From: Staphylococcus equorum
GTDB lineage: Bacteria > Bacillota > Bacilli > Staphylococcales > Staphylococcaceae
DNA: 64,000 bases
Reading direction: 5' to 3'
NCBI RefSeq assembly: GCF_029024965.1
Contig: NZ_CP118982.1
Coordinates: forward strand, 868,001 to 932,000
The notes under the pieces are model-generated. The model was not told the DNA's origin and ran no database searches. It saw only the letters and a list, made by a program, of their open reading frames with translations. The position numbers were made by a program, and so were the translations under genes. Position 1 is the first letter of the stretch; every line of letters begins with the position of its first letter. This document shows, one piece after another, positions 56,372 to 64,000 of the stretch.

Positions 56372-58522
56372 ATGGATAGTAATCTAATACAATCTATAAG
56401 AGAGAAATACAATTTCACAACAAAACAAATTAATTCAGTGTTATCACTCCTAGAGGATAAAAATACAGTACCTTTTATAGCGCGCTATAGAAAAGAGCAA
56501 ACAGGTGGATTAGATGAAGTAGAAATTAAACAAATAGATGATGAATATCAATATATGGTTAACCTTCAAAAAAGAAAAGAAGAAGTTATACATAATATAG
56601 AAGAACAAGGTTTATTAACAACAGACTTAAAAAGTGATATTTTAAAACAAACAAAACTCCAACGTGTTGAAGATTTATATAGACCATTTAAACAAAAAAA
56701 GAAAACGAGAGCAACGGAAGCAAAGAGAAAAGGCTTAGAACCATTTGCAAAATGGCTAAAGCAATCTAACTTAGACACAACAATCGAAAACAAAGCGCAA
56801 CAATTTTTAAACGAAGAAATAGAAACTATTGAAGCTGCTATAAAAGGAGCACAAGATATCATTGCAGAATTAGTTTCGGATGCACCTAAATATAGAACTA
56901 AAATCCTTAAAGATACTTTTCAACATGGCAATATCATTACACAAAAGAAAAAGAATGCTGAAGACGAAAAAGAAATATTTTCAATGTATTATGATTACAG
57001 CGAACCAGTGAAAAAAATTGCTAACCATAGAGTCTTAGCTGTGAACCGTGGAGAAAAAGAAAAAGTATTATCAGTAAAATTAGAAATGGATACACAAGGC
57101 ATTGAAAACTTCATTCGCAAAAATGAAATAACTACAAATCATGAGGGTGATTATATAATTGAAGATGCCATTAAAGATAGCTTAAAAAGATTAATTATGC
57201 CTTCTATCGAAAGAGAAATAAGAGGAGATCTAACAGAAAAAGCTGAAAACCATGCTATTGATGTCTTTAGTGAAAATTTAAGGAATTTATTGTTACAACC
57301 ACCATTGAAAGGTAAACAAATACTTGGGGTAGATCCAGCATTTAGAACAGGTTGCAAACTTGCAGTTATTAATCCTTTCGGTACATTTGTTGCAAAAGGC
57401 GTGATGTATCCGCATCCTCCAATTAATAAAAAAGCAGATGCTGAGAAAATATTCGTTAAATTTGTAAAAGATTATGACGTAGAACTGATAGCAATAGGTA
57501 ACGGGACAGCTAGTCGCGAAACTGAACAATTTGTAGCATCTATGATTCAAGAACATCATTTGAAGGTGCAATTCATTATTGTGAATGAAGCGGGTGCGTC
57601 AGTATATTCTGCATCAGAAGTCGCTAGAACAGAATTCCCAGATTTCCAAGTTGAAGAACGTAGTGCAGTTTCAATTGGTAGAAGAGTGCAAGATCCATTG
57701 AGTGAACTTGTTAAAATCGACCCTAAATCAATAGGTGTAGGTCAATATCAGCATGATGTTAATCAGAAAGCACTTGAAGCGGCGTTAACATTTGTGGTTG
57801 AAACAGCAGTAAACCAAGTAGGTGTGGATGTTAATACTGCTTCACGCTCACTACTCCAATACGTTTCTGGTCTATCACCAACGATTGCACAAAACATAAT
57901 TAACTATCGTGAAGAAAACGGAGCAATCAAACATAACAAAGATATTGCGAAAGTTAAGCGTTTAGGCGCTAAAACATTTGAGCAAAGTATTGGGTTTTTA
58001 AGAATTGTCGATGGTAGCGAACCATTAGATAATACTTCGATTCACCCTGAGAGCTACAGAGCAACGTATCAATTATTAAATGAAATCAATATGAAAGCTG
58101 AAGATCTTGGCACAGAAGATTTGAAATCAGCATTAAATCACTTAAACATTGCGGAAATGGCTGAGAAATTGAATATAGGTCAACCGACATTAGAAGATAT
58201 TTTAAAATCGTTGATTGCTCCAAATAGAGATCCTCGTGATGAATTTGAAACGCCTATTCTAAAATCAGATGTTTTATCAATCGAAGACTTAGCAAAAAAT
58301 ATGAAGTTAAGTGGTACAGTTAGAAATGTTGTAGATTTTGGTGCTTTTGTAGACATCGGAGTTAAACAAGATGGACTTGTACATGTATCTAAACTATCTA
58401 AGAAGTTTGTGAAGAATCCAATGGATATTGTTAGCGTTGGAGATATAGTAGATGTTTGGATACTTGATATTGATGATAAAAAAGGTAAGGTATCATTAAC
58501 TATGATTGATCCACATGGATAA
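56372..58522 (+). CDS. tex: Tex-family RNA-binding transcription accessory protein
   Basis: Tex (YhgF) binds nucleic acid and elongating RNA polymerase. The 716-residue protein has an N-terminal HTH-like helical part with PFIARYRKEQTGGLDEVEI, a YqgF RNase-H-like domain (LGVDPAFRTGCKLAVINPFG, about 325-344), helix-hairpin-helix motifs (YVSGLSPTIAQNIINYREEN, then VKRLGAKTFEQSIGFLRI) and a C-terminal S1 domain (about 639-716, GTVRNVVDFGAFVDIGVKQD). Its 3' end overlaps the SprT-like gene by eight bases. Confidence 0.96.
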   Translation: MDSNLIQSIREKYNFTTKQINSVLSLLEDKNTVPFIARYRKEQTGGLDEVEIKQIDDEYQYMVNLQKRKEEVIHNIEEQGLLTTDLKSDILKQTKLQRVEDLYRPFKQKKKTRATEAKRKGLEPFAKWLKQSNLDTTIENKAQQFLNEEIETIEAAIKGAQDIIAELVSDAPKYRTKILKDTFQHGNIITQKKKNAEDEKEIFSMYYDYSEPVKKIANHRVLAVNRGEKEKVLSVKLEMDTQGIENFIRKNEITTNHEGDYIIEDAIKDSLKRLIMPSIEREIRGDLTEKAENHAIDVFSENLRNLLLQPPLKGKQILGVDPAFRTGCKLAVINPFGTFVAKGVMYPHPPINKKADAEKIFVKFVKDYDVELIAIGNGTASRETEQFVASMIQEHHLKVQFIIVNEAGASVYSASEVARTEFPDFQVEERSAVSIGRRVQDPLSELVKIDPKSIGVGQYQHDVNQKALEAALTFVVETAVNQVGVDVNTASRSLLQYVSGLSPTIAQNIINYREENGAIKHNKDIAKVKRLGAKTFEQSIGFLRIVDGSEPLDNTSIHPESYRATYQLLNEINMKAEDLGTEDLKSALNHLNIAEMAEKLNIGQPTLEDILKSLIAPNRDPRDEFETPILKSDVLSIEDLAKNMKLSGTVRNVVDFGAFVDIGVKQDGLVHVSKLSKKFVKNPMDIVSVGDIVDVWILDIDDKKGKVSLTMIDPHG

Positions 58523-58973
58523 TGAAACCCTTCAAAGATTGACAGAAACTATATCTGAAACGCACTTTAAGCGCTCATTTAAGCATAAAGCTTATTTTAA
58601 TAAACGCTTAAAAACAACAGGCGGTCGCTACTTATTACAAACTCATAATATTGAAATTAATGATAAGCAGTATACTAAATTTGGTGAAAAAGCAGTTCAA
58701 GATATTATTAAACATGAATTATGTCATTATCATTTGCACATACAAGGAAAGGGGTATCAACATAAGGATAAGGATTTTAAAGCGTTGAGTAAGTTAACAG
58801 GTGCTCCAAGGTTCTGTTCAGCTGTAGAAAAATATGAAGACCGAGCAAAGTATATTTATAAATGTAATACATGCGGTGCTCAATTTCCGAGGATACGAAA
58901 AGTTAACACGACAAAAATGATGTGTGGACATTGTAAAGGTAAATTGGTTCAACATGACATTGTGCAATCATAG
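58515..58973 (+). CDS. SprT-like zinc metalloprotease-fold protein
   Basis: This 152-residue protein has the HExxH zinc motif in IIKHELCHYHLHIQGKGYQH and a C-terminal zinc ribbon (CNTCGAQF and MCGHCKGK). The family is named after E. coli SprT and is related to the DNA-protein crosslink protease Spartan; no bacterial substrate is firmly known. The ATG at 58515 overlaps the tex stop and is preferred over the TTG at 58506. A strong terminator follows. Confidence 0.88.
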   Translation: MDNETLQRLTETISETHFKRSFKHKAYFNKRLKTTGGRYLLQTHNIEINDKQYTKFGEKAVQDIIKHELCHYHLHIQGKGYQHKDKDFKALSKLTGAPRFCSAVEKYEDRAKYIYKCNTCGAQFPRIRKVNTTKMMCGHCKGKLVQHDIVQS

Positions 58974-58988
58974 TAGTTGTTATAAAAA

Positions 58989-59019
58989 GGCGAGCTAAAA
59001 CGATTAGTTTTAGCTCGCC
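58989..59019 (+). terminator. tex-sprT terminator
   Basis: A perfect 13-bp stem (58989-59001 with 59007-59019) with loop GATTA is followed by T's. From 59020 to 59262 I see only AT-rich sequence. Confidence 0.93.
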
Positions 59020-59262
59020 CTTTTTATTTTGAATTAAAATATAGATGGAATTTAAGTAATAAAGGTCTATTTAGGTGAATTTTAATGTGTATTTTAACAT
59101 CAATAGTTAAATCCAACTTATAACTAGATCATTTTACTCATTTTTGTTTGCTTTTTCTGTTGACGATGAGTCGATTATATTATAAGATAATAAACGTTGC
59201 GAAATTAATAGGCAATTGAGTTAAGCAACTATTAATTTTATTAAATTAACTTTAAAAACGTG

Positions 59263-59291
59263 TTGACAAAACATTAAAGGTATATTACAAT
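59263..59291 (+). promoter_or_regulatory. rRNA operon promoter
   Basis: A perfect TTGACA (59263-59268), 17 bases, TACAAT (59286-59291) lies 36 bases before tRNA-Leu. It is the strongest -35/-10 pair in the region and fits a stable-RNA promoter. Confidence 0.85.
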
Positions 59292-59327
59292 ATACAATGT
59301 TAACTTGATAAACAAACCGTTTTGCGA

Positions 59328-59410
<83 letters not shown>

Positions 59411-59436
59411 TCAAAAATATTACATATAAATAAAAT

Positions 59437-59510
59437 GCGGGTGTAGTTTAATGGTAAAACCTCAGCCTTCCAAGCTGATGTTGTGGGTTCGATTCCCATC
59501 ACCCGCTCCA
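59437..59510 (+). tRNA. tRNA-Gly (anticodon UCC)
   Basis: The acceptor GCGGGTG (59437-59443) pairs with CACCCGC (59500-59506); T discriminator and encoded CCA follow. The anticodon loop CTTCCAA gives UCC (Gly, GGA/GGG). TTCGATT marks the T loop. Confidence 0.97.
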
Positions 59511-59652
59511 ATAGAAACATTAATGAACATTGAAAACTGAATTGCAATATGTCAACGTTAATTCCGAACACAACATTAAATTGTTGGTTCAAACGTGTTA
59601 GAGATAACACACAAATTAGTATTTTATGAGCTAATCAAACATCATAATTCAT

Positions 59653-64000
<4,348 letters not shown>

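Overview
The window is a contiguous, AT-rich Firmicutes chromosome segment that I assign to the genus Staphylococcus with high confidence. Gene order and protein sequence match the staphylococcal core throughout: pyrG-fba-murA2, rho-rpmE2-tdk-prfA-prmC, glyA-upp-mnaA-atp, and alr-mazEF-rsbUVW-sigB. The 16S gene is of staphylococcal type. The proteins differ at many positions from the S. aureus versions I remember, so this is probably a coagulase-negative species. The 16S variable regions look closest to the S. saprophyticus/S. xylosus side of the genus, but I cannot fix the species by eye.

Layout. Positions 1-6033 hold a 5'-truncated M20 amidohydrolase and an ATP-grasp protein (overlapping pair), a duplicated DUF2750 protein, coaW on the minus strand, a VOC protein, a two-domain GNAT protein and rpoE (RNA polymerase delta). 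Positions 6049-12902 hold pyrG behind a reiterative-transcription attenuator, fba with a cre-like site, murA2, a quinone-sensing repressor gene (qsrR) carrying its own operator, and an aldehyde dehydrogenase. Positions 13085-22793 are housekeeping genes: rho, rpmE2, tdk, prfA, prmC, ywlC, ptpB, ywlG, glyA, upp, mnaA. Positions 22857-29785 are the complete F1Fo ATP synthase operon (atpIBEFHAGDC). Positions 30068-34520 hold a DUF1146 gene, murA, fabZ, ywpF, a second ssb and the WalR-type sceD autolysin gene. Positions 34671-37769 are a thiamine-salvage operon (tenA-thiD-thiM-thiE) behind a TPP riboswitch. Positions 37816-46149 hold yidC, an HD hydrolase gene, cls, the csoR-csoZ copper operon, a 46-residue small gene, rodA, ddl and murF. 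Positions 46202-53386 hold the RNA helicase gene cshA, three bacterial-PH-domain membrane proteins, acpS, alr and mazEF. Positions 53561-58973 hold rsbU-rsbV-rsbW-sigB with an internal sigma-B promoter, then tex and a SprT-like gene. From 59263 to the right edge lies an rRNA operon: promoter, tRNA-Leu(GAG), tRNA-Gly(UCC), 16S, a spacer without tRNA, and the first 2.5 kb of 23S.

Together the genes cover envelope precursor supply (two MurA enzymes, MurF, Ddl, Alr, MnaA, RodA, Cls, YidC), energy (ATP synthase, aldolase), nucleotide supply (CTP synthase, thymidine kinase, uracil salvage), translation and termination, and stress response (sigma B, MazEF, CsoR, QsrR). I saw no prophage, insertion sequence, CRISPR array or defence island, and no convincing undescribed system. 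The most interesting signals are regulatory: the pyrG attenuator, an AUG-UAA start-stop element directly before the GTG start of atpF, an exact match to the QsrR operator pattern over its own promoter, a WalR box before sceD, an unannotated-size 46-residue gene, and a roughly 0.5-kb unexplained leader before cshA.
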